This document shows positions 32,719 through 41,423 of a stretch of 64,000 nt of DNA, piece after piece (positions within the stretch are counted from its first letter, which is position 1; every line of letters starts with the position of its first letter). Source of the stretch: Bacteroidota bacterium (GTDB taxonomy: Bacteria > Bacteroidota > Bacteroidia > Bacteroidales > Bacteroidaceae); contig JAFABV010000080.1 of assembly GCA_023425865.1 (NCBI GenBank), positions 62,001 to 126,000 on the forward strand, in the 5' to 3' direction. The notes beneath the pieces were generated by a model that did no database searches, had not been told where the DNA came from, and saw only the letters and a list, made by a program, of their open reading frames with translations. The translations under genes were made by a program, and so were the position numbers.

Positions 32719-33498
32719 TTATCCCAATGCCACGTCCATCACCATCATCAGTACAAAGCCGATGGCAAAACCAATGGTCGAGAGGTTGGAGTGTTCGCCT
32801 TCAGAGGCTTCGGGGATGAGTTCCTCGATGACCACATATAGCATGGCACCGGCGGCAAAGGCCAACAGATAAGGCAGAATGGGCTCCATGATAGAGGCCA
32901 GAAGAATGACGAGGATGGCCCCAATGGGTTCTACGGCGCCGCTCAGCGTACCCATGATAAACGACTTCATGCGGCTGCCGCCCGCGGCCTTCATGGGCAT
33001 GGAGATGATGGCGCCCTCGGGAATATTCTGAATGGCGATACCCAATGACATGGCCAAGGCACCCGCGGCAGAGATCCATTCGCCACCTTGCATGGCACCG
33101 GCCACCACTACGCCTACTGCCATACCCTCGGGAAAATTGTGTATGGTGACAGCCAATGAGAGCATGGCTACCTTAGAGAGATGTGAGCGCGGCCCTTCGG
33201 GTGTGCTGTTGCCGATGTGCAGGTGTGGCGTAAGGGTGTCGATAAGCAGCAGAAAGCCCATGCCGCAAAGCAGTCCGAGGGAGGCGGGCAGTACGCTGAG
33301 CTTGCCCATCGAAGCCGACATATCCATGCTGGGGATGAGCAATGACCACACAGACGCGGCCACCATTACGCCAGAGGCAAAGCCGAGCAGTGCTTTCTGC
33401 ACACGGGCAGGCATCTCGTCTTTCATGAAAAATACAAAGGCCGCTCCAAGTGTTGTTCCTAAAAAAGGAATCAACAGGGCAAGTAACATTCCGTTCAT
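32719..33498 (-). CDS. ZIP family divalent metal transporter
   Basis: This 259-residue inner-membrane protein with about eight hydrophobic spans imports Zn2+ or related metals. The two signature helices carry the metal site: AVTIHNFPEGMAVGVVVAG (HNFPEG) and GIAIQNIPEGAIISMPM (QNIPEG), as in ZupT-like members. VVIEELIPEASEGEHSN is the conserved acidic loop before the last helix. The ATG at 33498 (MNGMLLALLIPFLG) is chosen because the ORF start at 33525 lies within the promoter -7 element. No metal-responsive regulator is adjacent; specificity is not decidable. Confidence 0.92.
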   Translation of the reverse strand: MNGMLLALLIPFLGTTLGAAFVFFMKDEMPARVQKALLGFASGVMVAASVWSLLIPSMDMSASMGKLSVLPASLGLLCGMGFLLLIDTLTPHLHIGNSTPEGPRSHLSKVAMLSLAVTIHNFPEGMAVGVVVAGAMQGGEWISAAGALAMSLGIAIQNIPEGAIISMPMKAAGGSRMKSFIMGTLSGAVEPIGAILVILLASIMEPILPYLLAFAAGAMLYVVIEELIPEASEGEHSNLSTIGFAIGFVLMMVMDVALG

Positions 33499-33522
33499 AC
33501 GTATGATATTCGTTGTTGTATG

Positions 33523-33530
33523 CAAAATTA
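33523..33530 (-). promoter_or_regulatory. -7 element of the ZIP transporter gene
   Basis: Minus strand reads TAATTTTG, 24 bp before the chosen ATG. A weak TTG-like -33 lies about 18 bp upstream. Confidence 0.5.
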
Positions 33531-33648
33531 GTCATTATTATCCATACGGCAACACAATATCACCGAAAACAATATGGAGCAAAGTGAGGGGCGGATAAAA
33601 TAAGTGTACTGTTTTTTCGTTCATGGTATATAACGTTGTGTATTGCCT

Positions 33649-35922
33649 ATGCGTCGTATTTTACACCTTATTATATGTTTGGGGCTTGTCGTTCCGGTCT
33701 GCGCGCAGCGCCCGGCTTATTACAAGATGTCGTCCATGCTGCGTGCGATAGCCGCACACGAGCAGAGTGGCGCGCCAACGGATGGTGGCGCAGGCAGTGC
33801 GTGGAGCGGCTCGCGGGCCCGGGGGGTGCGCCCCATGCAGGCGGGAGCCATGGTTTGCTCATTCGTGCGCATGCGCTCTACGGAGGGGGCGGAGTATGGC
33901 GAGGCCGCACTGCGGGGGAAGGGCTGTGAGGTGCTTGCCCGCTTTGGTGACATTTACATCGTCTCTGTTCCGGTAAGTCAGCTTGCGGCCTTGTCGCTCG
34001 ACCCGCATGTGCTGCGCATAGAGGCAGGGCGAGGCACGCAGACGCTCACCGACTCGGTGGCGCTTCATGTCAACGCGCTTCCCGTCTACGAGGGGCGGCA
34101 GTTGCCCCAGGCCTATAGCGGCACAGGCACCGTGGTGGGTGTCATGGATATCGGCTTCGACCTTACCCACCCCAATTTCTATGATGCCACGGCCACCACC
34201 TACCGCATCAAAAGGCTGTGGGACCAACTCTCCACCGACACCGTGGGTAGCCCCCTGTACGTGGGGGCTGACTATCGTTCTACAGAGGCGCTGCTGGCAT
34301 ACGCCCACTCACGCGACGGCCTCGACCAGACGCATGGCACCCATACGGCAGGGATTGCGGCGGGCAGTGGCTATGACAGTCGTTATCGTGGACTGGCCAT
34401 GGGCAGCGACCTGTGCTTAGTGAGCAATGCCGTAACAGAGGATATAGGCTTGATAGACCCAGCCGACTATTACAAGTACACCTACGCCACTGACGCGCTC
34501 GGCTTTAAGTACATCTTCGACTACGCCCAGTCGGTGGGTAGGCCCTGTGTCATCAATTTCAGTGAAGGGTCGCTACAAGACTTTCGGGGCGACGACCAGC
34601 TTTACTATGCCATTCTCGACAGCCTCACGGGGCCGGGGCGCATCATCGTGTCGGCGGCTGGAAACACAGGCGGAGTGAAAAACTATATACGCAAGCCGGC
34701 GGGCACGGCAAGTGCCGGCAGTTTTCTGACGGCCTCTGACGGGTATCTGATGCATACGCTGAAGTCGGACAACAACTTTACCGCAAGGCTAAAATTCTAT
34801 ATCACGGGGCAGCAGCCCATTAGCTGTGACATCGCGTCCGAGCATGTGCTGGCCACTGCCGACTCTACGCTCACATACGACGTGGATATAGCTGGCGACA
34901 CTTGCAGGGTATCGGTCTTGGCTTATCCCTCGTGCTACGATGCGGCGGAGATGGCCTACGACCTTACCCTAACGGGACCGAAGACGCTGGGCCAGACGCT
35001 GCCAATCTCTGTCGAACTGATTGGCGACGCGGCCAATGTGGAGTTGTATCGTGTGTCGGGAAACCTTGTCAGTTCTTCACTCGACCCCACGCTGGCTGAC
35101 GGTGATACGTCTCATGGCATTCTCTCTCCGGCAAGCGCGCCGGGGGTGATCTGTGTGGGAGCCACCAGCTACCGCGACCAGGTGACCAATTATCAAGGCG
35201 TGGTAAAGCATTACGACCAAGGCCATGGGGGTGTACGGGGGGCGTATTCGTCGGCAGGCCCCACTTACGACGGGCGCACCAAACCCGACGTGATGGCACC
35301 GGGCACCAATGTCATCTCCTCATACAGCAGTTATTATCTGGAAAATCATCCCACCGCCAACGACATTGACTGGGACGTGAAGCACTTCGATTTCAACGGG
35401 CGCACCTACGCATGGAACTCCAATAGCGGAACTTCGATGGCATCGCCGGTGGTGGCAGGAGCCATCGCCCTGTGGTTGGAGGCCGACCCCACGCTCACCG
35501 CTGCCGACTGTATCGATATTTTCGCGCGTACCTGTTCCCATCCCGACGCTACGCTGACCTATCCCAATCACCTCTATGGTTATGGGCAGATAGATGTTTA
35601 TGCCGGTTTGCTTGAGGTGCTGAGGCGCAATTCCACGGGGCTGGCCTCGGTACTCGACTCGCCCAAGGTCTCTGATTTATCCTGCCGTGTTTCTTCCACG
35701 ACACTCACGCTGACCTCGGCCCAGCCTGTAGATGCCGCCTTCGATGTATCAATCTACACCCTGCAAGGCACGCTCATGCAGCGCGCGCATTTTTCGGGTG
35801 GCGGATTGGTATACGAACTCCCCATAGCTTCTCTACCGCTGGGCGTTTATGCGGTCAAGGTTGCGGGCGGCCCAAAGATTAGCGGTGGATTGGTCTTTGC
35901 GCGAAAGCAAGCGCGACACTAA
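33649..35922 (+). CDS. Exported subtilisin-like serine protease (S8) with T9SS-type C-terminal tail
   Basis: This protein of about 757 residues starts with a signal peptide (MRRILHLIICLGLVVPVCAQ); the ATG at 33649 is used instead of a TTG two codons earlier. After an N-terminal propeptide-like region comes the S8 domain, with Asp near 167 in VVGVMDIGFDLTHP, His near 229 in DQTHGTHTAGIAAG and Ser near 596 in NSNSGTSMASPVVAGA. A large insert (about 310-510) separates His and Ser. The C-terminus, FDVSIYTLQGTLMQ followed by LPLGVYAVKVAGG, has the look of a T9SS type A sorting domain, so secretion through SprA and surface anchoring are likely. The stretch at 33770-33850 is unusually GC-rich and Gly/Ala/Arg-rich. 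Substrate unknown. Confidence 0.9.
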   Translation: MRRILHLIICLGLVVPVCAQRPAYYKMSSMLRAIAAHEQSGAPTDGGAGSAWSGSRARGVRPMQAGAMVCSFVRMRSTEGAEYGEAALRGKGCEVLARFGDIYIVSVPVSQLAALSLDPHVLRIEAGRGTQTLTDSVALHVNALPVYEGRQLPQAYSGTGTVVGVMDIGFDLTHPNFYDATATTYRIKRLWDQLSTDTVGSPLYVGADYRSTEALLAYAHSRDGLDQTHGTHTAGIAAGSGYDSRYRGLAMGSDLCLVSNAVTEDIGLIDPADYYKYTYATDALGFKYIFDYAQSVGRPCVINFSEGSLQDFRGDDQLYYAILDSLTGPGRIIVSAAGNTGGVKNYIRKPAGTASAGSFLTASDGYLMHTLKSDNNFTARLKFYITGQQPISCDIASEHVLATADSTLTYDVDIAGDTCRVSVLAYPSCYDAAEMAYDLTLTGPKTLGQTLPISVELIGDAANVELYRVSGNLVSSSLDPTLADGDTSHGILSPASAPGVICVGATSYRDQVTNYQGVVKHYDQGHGGVRGAYSSAGPTYDGRTKPDVMAPGTNVISSYSSYYLENHPTANDIDWDVKHFDFNGRTYAWNSNSGTSMASPVVAGAIALWLEADPTLTAADCIDIFARTCSHPDATLTYPNHLYGYGQIDVYAGLLEVLRRNSTGLASVLDSPKVSDLSCRVSSTTLTLTSAQPVDAAFDVSIYTLQGTLMQRAHFSGGGLVYELPIASLPLGVYAVKVAGGPKISGGLVFARKQARH

Positions 35923-35986
35923 ATGAAGAATAGCTGTCACAAATCTTGAATAACATATCGTTACCTTGAAAAATAAAGTTTTGTAT

Positions 35987-37219
35987 ATGAAGTTAATACC
36001 ACTTGTCATTTCATGTTTATTGGTTCTTCCCGTTAAGTCACAGACGGCAAGAGTGTATCTCAATGTTAAGAAAACTACTCAGCAGGAGTTCTTGCAGAAG
36101 AAGCTGCAGTCTGCAAATTATCAGCAAAAGCCTGCTGATCTCTCAAAAGAAGAAACAGAGCGAATAAAGTCCTTGGCACTGCCCTTTGTTGACAAAGAGA
36201 TGCTTGCTTGTATTAACGAAGACGGAATTGGCTTTGTAGATTACAAGTATTACCCTCAAGGCAAAATCTATGAAGCCGTATTTTCGGAACCGATACGCAT
36301 GTATTCGTATCTCTTCAGTAAGGATAATGGCGAGTTCTTAGGAAAAGCACATCATGGGACTTCTTTCTCTAAGTCTGGTTGTTGGGCTTCTTTGGGAAAG
36401 CAAGACTGTGACTTTGGAACTGAATTACATCTATATAGGCTTACGGATGAGACGAGAGGGGAAATAGCGTATTATAGCACCCGCGAATGGATTGCCAACG
36501 AATTGTTTTGGGGCAATGACACGACGCTCTATGCTTCCGCGTCACTTTCTGAAGGGGATACGGTTCCTACCTTGTTCTTTCAATTTACGCTTACCCATAA
36601 AACGTTTAATACTACGCCATCTAAAGCGACACACAATATTGCTTTTTCATTATCCGACCGAAAGTTTGTCAATGTCTTACAAGTAAACGATGCATGGGAG
36701 AAAGATGTTGATAGTGACGCCGAGTGCAATCAATATCATCAGGTGAAGATAGGCAATAGTCACCAGGAAGGTAAGTGGGTGGACGGAAGAGATATCTACA
36801 GGGTGGTGGATTTAGACTTTACTCATCCGGTCGCGCTTGACAGTCTTACACTGCTGGCCACCATGAATTACGTAAACAACTATTCCAAAGACCAGGAAAC
36901 CTCATGTCAGCCACACCTTCCGCTTGTCCTTATGGCGGGCAATTCTCCCCATTTGATAACGGCAGAACCCTTCTACTATCAAGCTGGTGAAGAAGTCTAT
37001 GGTTTGGACTTCCCATTACTGCAATTAAACTATGATGCCGGTTGCGGTGATTATATGGAGGAACTTGCGAAAGAAGGCGATAATCTTCTGTTAAGGGTTA
37101 ACCGCTATTATCAAGAAGGCTATGCCGACATTGTTTATAGAATCATGAAATCTGATGCCGGGAAATATTCCGCCAAAGTAATCTCATATACCAGATATAA
37201 CGGGGACGAGATTTGGTGA
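35987..37219 (+). CDS. Exported protein of unknown function, low GC
   Basis: This protein of about 410 residues has a signal peptide (MKLIPLVISCLLVLPVKSQ). The ATG at 35987 is chosen over a TTG seven codons earlier because it begins the signal peptide cleanly. I recognise no domain. The mature protein is rich in Tyr, Asp and aromatic residues with a beta-rich pattern (DGIGFVDYKYYPQGKIYEAVF, RVVDLDFTHPVALDSLTLLATMNYVNNY). It has no T9SS tail or lipobox. Base use is clearly more AT-rich than its neighbours, especially at third positions, which suggests recent acquisition. It lies 64 bp after the S8 protease gene and is convergent with comEC. A partner or substrate of the protease is conceivable but unsupported. 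Confidence 0.7.
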   Translation: MKLIPLVISCLLVLPVKSQTARVYLNVKKTTQQEFLQKKLQSANYQQKPADLSKEETERIKSLALPFVDKEMLACINEDGIGFVDYKYYPQGKIYEAVFSEPIRMYSYLFSKDNGEFLGKAHHGTSFSKSGCWASLGKQDCDFGTELHLYRLTDETRGEIAYYSTREWIANELFWGNDTTLYASASLSEGDTVPTLFFQFTLTHKTFNTTPSKATHNIAFSLSDRKFVNVLQVNDAWEKDVDSDAECNQYHQVKIGNSHQEGKWVDGRDIYRVVDLDFTHPVALDSLTLLATMNYVNNYSKDQETSCQPHLPLVLMAGNSPHLITAEPFYYQAGEEVYGLDFPLLQLNYDAGCGDYMEELAKEGDNLLLRVNRYYQEGYADIVYRIMKSDAGKYSAKVISYTRYNGDEIW

Positions 37220-37334
37220 CGTTGACATAATACGTAGTTTCTCAGCAATGACGCTTCCGCTTGTATGAGGCCAAAATGGGGAAAGGGGTGGGACGTAAGG
37301 CTATTGGGCTCGATACCTTGGATACGGTGTTCGT

Positions 37335-38915
37335 TCACTTTTCGCCCATCACCCTTCCTTCTATATAAAAGGCATCTAACCGTTCGAGGTGCCTGAGCCG
37401 TGCGAGTCGCTGGGCGATGATGCCGAAGGAGGCGATGGCAATGTAGATGAGCAGCAGTTGGAAGGTGTTGATGTGGATGTTGCCGATGTCGGCACCGGGC
37501 AGGGTTGCCGTCCAGGCGAGCGCGTTGTTCATCCATTGGACAATGGTGGCGAGTGCTTGGGCCACAACATGTTGCAAGACGGCTATAGGCGTGGTAAGCA
37601 ACATGGCCACCGCACCGTAGAGGATGAGCGTGGCGGCGGGAATGACAATGAAGTTGGTGAGGAGAAAATACGTGGAGAACCGCCCGAAATAATAGAGCAC
37701 CAACGGGGCAGTGCCAATCTGTGCGGCGAGCGACACGGCTGCCAGTCCCCATGCCCAGCGCAGCACGCTGTTGGTGAGTGGCAGCAGATGGAATAGTGGG
37801 CTGTAGCAGATGGCGATGGCCAATACGGCCATGAACGACATCTGAAAGCCCACATCCCAGAGGTTTGGTGGGTTGGCGATGAGCATCACAATCGCCGCAA
37901 AGGCGAGCGTATTGACCGATAGCCGTTGGCGTTGCAGCGCGGTGCAGATGGAACAGATGGTGAGCATGGTGGCCGACCGGACGACACTGGGTGACATGCC
38001 CACCATGACGACGTAGGTCCATACCGCCGTCAGGATGAGGCCCTGGCACAGCCACCGCCACCGTAGGCCTCCACCCAGTAGCAGGGTGAGGATGGTGTAG
38101 ATGATGCCCAAGTGCAGACCCGACAGGGCGAGCACGTGCGAGGCGCCGGCGATGGCGTAGAGGTCGCGGGTCGCACGACTGAGATAGCTCTTGTCGCCTA
38201 AGGTCATGGCCGCCACCACGGCGTACTGCTGGTCGGCCAGTCCCATGCGTCCGTATTGTTCAAGCAGCCGGTGCCGCCAACGCAAGGCCCTGATTTTGGT
38301 GCGGTCAAAGCGCGACAGGGGCATCAGGCTGACGGCGGCTTTCTGCCAGTGGGTGTAGTAAACGAAGGTCTGGGCCACCACGCCGCGCGTATGTAACCAG
38401 CGCACATAGTCGAAGTTTGACCCCGACCGCCAGGGGCGCAACGGTTGCAAGACCGACCGCGCCTTGATGCCGTCGCCCACATGGAGCGTGGCCTGCGGAC
38501 GCAGGGTGTCGCGCAGAAGCGATGCCTTCACCTTCACGGGTTTGTGTAGGCGATAACCTACGACGCTTGTCAGGCTAAGGTCGCATTGCAGCGTCTTGCC
38601 CCGTACCTGTGGCGGACTTGCCACTACGGCCTCATACACTACAGGGTGTGAACTGAAAGGATATTCCAGTTGCCGGTTACGCAGGGTTGTGAGGCAGGCA
38701 CCCAGCAGCATGACCGCGGCCATCACGCATCCCCCTTGTGTGTAAGGACCCATTCGCCGGAGCGACAATGCGGCCACAATCAGTGTGGCTGAGCCGGCAA
38801 GCACCATCCACGTGGGCACGGCAGCGCCCCAACGGTCGCCGATGAGGATACCGGCAATCAGCATCAGGGCAATGCGCAGCAATGGGACTTGGTTTAGGGT
38901 CTTGGCTATTTCCAT
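37335..38915 (-). CDS. comEC: ComEC/Rec2-type DNA-uptake channel
   Basis: This 526-residue polytopic inner-membrane protein is predicted to pass single-stranded DNA into the cytosol during natural transformation. The N-terminal membrane segments (VPLLRIALMLIAGILIGDRW) are followed by an OB-like region, DUF4131 (YEAVVASPPQVRGKTLQCDLSL, GDGIKARSVLQPLRPW, NFDYVRWLHTRGV). The competence domain comes next, with GDKSYLSRATRDLYAIAGASHVLALSGLHLGIIY, SPSVVRSATMLTI and NPPNLWDVGFQMSFMAV. The metallo-beta-lactamase domain of Bacillus-type ComEC is absent, as in many Bacteroidetes. The true start is the ATG at 38915; the longer ORF (to 39356) runs through the promoter and the neighbour's leader. Confidence 0.92.
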   Translation of the reverse strand: MEIAKTLNQVPLLRIALMLIAGILIGDRWGAAVPTWMVLAGSATLIVAALSLRRMGPYTQGGCVMAAVMLLGACLTTLRNRQLEYPFSSHPVVYEAVVASPPQVRGKTLQCDLSLTSVVGYRLHKPVKVKASLLRDTLRPQATLHVGDGIKARSVLQPLRPWRSGSNFDYVRWLHTRGVVAQTFVYYTHWQKAAVSLMPLSRFDRTKIRALRWRHRLLEQYGRMGLADQQYAVVAAMTLGDKSYLSRATRDLYAIAGASHVLALSGLHLGIIYTILTLLLGGGLRWRWLCQGLILTAVWTYVVMVGMSPSVVRSATMLTICSICTALQRQRLSVNTLAFAAIVMLIANPPNLWDVGFQMSFMAVLAIAICYSPLFHLLPLTNSVLRWAWGLAAVSLAAQIGTAPLVLYYFGRFSTYFLLTNFIVIPAATLILYGAVAMLLTTPIAVLQHVVAQALATIVQWMNNALAWTATLPGADIGNIHINTFQLLLIYIAIASFGIIAQRLARLRHLERLDAFYIEGRVMGEK

Positions 38916-38919
38916 GTTG

Positions 38920-38927
38920 CAAAAATA
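38920..38927 (-). promoter_or_regulatory. -7 element abutting the comEC start codon
   Basis: Minus strand reads TATTTTTG, then CAAC, then ATG. TTG (rc of 38948-38950) lies 20 bp upstream. Transcription should begin at or next to the start codon, suggesting a leaderless mRNA. Confidence 0.6.
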
Positions 38928-39107
38928 GGAGAAATGAGCCATTGTTCCAACGTTTTGGGACGTATTTATGTTGCCGCATGGAGCATTGGCGGCCGCGCGA
39001 GGCCGAATGGCACTACCCGAGACTACCAGCCCCCCTGCCCGGACCATCGTGTCGAATAATAGTTGACAAACTTGGTTTACGACGTGATGGTTTTGAGGAA
39101 AATGCCG

Positions 39108-39115
39108 TAACTTTG
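39108..39115 (+). promoter_or_regulatory. -7 element of the helicase gene
   Basis: TAACTTTG matches the consensus; predicted transcription start near 39122. This makes the GTG at 39115 unusable and supports the ATG at 39166. Confidence 0.6.
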
Positions 39116-39165
39116 TGGAAAAGCATAGCAACGGACAAGAACTTAACTCTATATTTTCGGACACG

Positions 39166-41412
39166 ATGGAACAGAACAAAGAGCTGAGACAGGCATGGGA
39201 CTTTGTGGAACATACCGGCACGAGCATTTTTCTCACGGGTAAGGCTGGCACAGGCAAGACTACGTTTCTCAGGGCGGTGCGCGAACATTCTTCTAAGCGC
39301 ATGGTGGTAGTGGCGCCTACGGGCGTGGCCGCCGTCAATGCGGGCGGCGTCACCATCCACTCGTTCTTCCAGTTGCCCCTGTCGCCCTATGTGCCGGGAG
39401 CCGCCATTCGTGACCGCTATGATTTTGGCAAAGAGAAGCGACGCATCATCCGGACGCTCGACATGCTGGTCATCGACGAGATATCGATGGTGCGTAGCGA
39501 CCTGCTCGATGCCATCGACTTTGTGCTCAGGCGTTATCGTGACCACACCCGACCCTTTGGTGGGGTACAGTTGCTGATGATTGGCGATCTGCAGCAGCTC
39601 ACGCCCGTGGTGACGCCGCAGGATGAGGAGATTCTGCGTGGACACTACGACACCCCTTATTTCTTTGGGTCGCGCGCTTTGCAGCAGATCAACTATGTCA
39701 CCATTCAGCTCACCCGTGTATATAGACAGCAGGACCAAACCTTCATCAATATACTCAACCACATACGCGACGGGCATCCCACTGCCGACGACCTGGCGCA
39801 ACTCAACGCCCGTTGTAAACCGGCGTTTTTCCCCAAGGCCGATGAGGGATACATTCGTCTCACTACCCACAACCGCATGGCTGACAGCTATAACGAGAGT
39901 GAACTCATGAAGCTAAGCGGGCAGCGCTATAGCTACAAGGCTGAGGTGCAAGGCGATTTCCCGGAGTACAACTTTCCCACGGATGTAAACCTTGAGCTGA
40001 AGGTGGGCGCGCAGGTGATGTTTGTCAAGAATGACAGTTCGGCCGAACACCTTTATTATAATGGACGTATCGGGCATGTGGTGGAACTTACAGGGGAGTC
40101 AGTCATCGTGAAATGTCCGGGCGACAGTGGGGTAATCAATGTGGAGCGCCAGCAGTGGGAGAATACCAAATATGTGATTAACCCGCAAACCAAGACCATA
40201 GAGGCGCAGGTGCAGGGTGTCTTCACGCAGTACCCGCTGCGGTTGGCATGGGCCATCACCATACACAAGAGTCAGGGCCTGACCTTCGACCGTGCCATCA
40301 TCGATGCGGCGCTGTCGTTCGCACCCGGTCAGGTGTACGTGGCGCTGAGCCGATGCAAGAGTCTTGAGGGACTGGTACTCGCGTCGCCTATCGACGGACG
40401 AAGTATTATCAACGACAACCACGTGGCCGACTACATCGCCCATCAGCAAGAGGCGGCAGAGGCCAGCGTGGCGGCGCTGCCCGACCTGAAGGAAGAATAT
40501 TACAGGTATCAGTTGCTCGACCTTTTCGATTTCAGCGCACTCTATGACGCGGCTCAGTTCGCTCACCGCACGCTGGTGGAGTATTTCCGGGTTATGCCGG
40601 CTCTTACTGGTCTATATGCCAAGGCGTTGGCTGACTTTAAGGCCAAGGTGATGGACGTGGCCTACAAGTGGCAGCGTGTGATTCGTGGTATGGAAACCGG
40701 GGCGTTGCACGAGACGGCTTTCCTTGAGCGCGTGCGACATAGTGCCACCTATTTTATAACAGCGGTGGAGGAGTCGCTGTCTGTGGCTATAGAGAAAGGC
40801 CGTTTGGCTAAAAGCCAGAACAAGAAAGCCATGCAGCTGATGGACGAGCGTTACAAAGAAATGTGGCTGAACTATTTAGCCAAGGACCGGTTGCTGCGCA
40901 GGATGGAGGAAGAGGCGTTTGATGTGGCCACCTACATGGCCACCAAGCAAGAGGCCATGCTTGACGCCCTGGATGTGGTGATGCCCAATAGCCATAGAGA
41001 GCGTAAGCCTCGCAACAAGACCAAAGCCTCTGCTCCATTTGGCGGAGAGGACAAGGAGCCGGAAGTCAAGCCCAAGGCTGTCAAACCCTCTAAGGGGGCT
41101 ACCTACGATATTACGCTTCAGTTGTTTTTGGCGGGCAAGCGCCCGGAGGAGATTGCCCGTGAACGCGGATACAGTGAGTCGACGATCTACAATCATTTGG
41201 GTAGGCTGGTGCAACAGGGACGGATTACGGCCGACAAGGTTATTGGGGCAGCCAAGGTGAGGGCCATTCGCCATGCCATCGCGCAACTGCCCGAGGGGGC
41301 AACGAGGTCTGAGGTGAAAGCCATCTGTCGCAATGACATCACTTGGAACGACATCAACTTGATGGTGTCTCCCAATAAGCGTAAGGAACATGATGATGAA
41401 GTGAAAATCTGA
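39166..41412 (+). CDS. PIF1/RecD-like superfamily 1 DNA helicase with C-terminal helix-turn-helix
   Basis: This 748-residue ATP-dependent helicase has Walker A LTGKAGTGKT (23-32), motif Ia APTGVAAVNAGG, Walker B LVIDEISMVRSD (101-112) and motif III QLLMIGDLQQLTPVV. The UvrD_C_2-type end of the motor is AWAITIHKSQGLTFDRAIID and VYVALSRCKSLEGLVLASP. This combination is PIF1/RecD-like. After a helical middle region of about 200 residues comes a basic linker and a helix-turn-helix (AGKRPEEIARERGYSESTIYNHLGRL) of the type found at the C-terminus of some RecQ-like proteins (HTH_40). It is probably involved in replication-fork or recombination repair. The GTG at 39115 is rejected because it overlaps the -7 element. 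The next gene (MscS-like) starts 11 bp after the stop. Confidence 0.9.
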   Translation: MEQNKELRQAWDFVEHTGTSIFLTGKAGTGKTTFLRAVREHSSKRMVVVAPTGVAAVNAGGVTIHSFFQLPLSPYVPGAAIRDRYDFGKEKRRIIRTLDMLVIDEISMVRSDLLDAIDFVLRRYRDHTRPFGGVQLLMIGDLQQLTPVVTPQDEEILRGHYDTPYFFGSRALQQINYVTIQLTRVYRQQDQTFINILNHIRDGHPTADDLAQLNARCKPAFFPKADEGYIRLTTHNRMADSYNESELMKLSGQRYSYKAEVQGDFPEYNFPTDVNLELKVGAQVMFVKNDSSAEHLYYNGRIGHVVELTGESVIVKCPGDSGVINVERQQWENTKYVINPQTKTIEAQVQGVFTQYPLRLAWAITIHKSQGLTFDRAIIDAALSFAPGQVYVALSRCKSLEGLVLASPIDGRSIINDNHVADYIAHQQEAAEASVAALPDLKEEYYRYQLLDLFDFSALYDAAQFAHRTLVEYFRVMPALTGLYAKALADFKAKVMDVAYKWQRVIRGMETGALHETAFLERVRHSATYFITAVEESLSVAIEKGRLAKSQNKKAMQLMDERYKEMWLNYLAKDRLLRRMEEEAFDVATYMATKQEAMLDALDVVMPNSHRERKPRNKTKASAPFGGEDKEPEVKPKAVKPSKGATYDITLQLFLAGKRPEEIARERGYSESTIYNHLGRLVQQGRITADKVIGAAKVRAIRHAIAQLPEGATRSEVKAICRNDITWNDINLMVSPNKRKEHDDEVKI

Positions 41413-41423
41413 AAAAGGCAGTT

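Noticed and set aside
38916..39356. N-terminal extension of ComEC in the long ORF
   Set aside because: It runs through the comEC -7 element and the start of the helicase gene; the family N-terminus begins at 38915.
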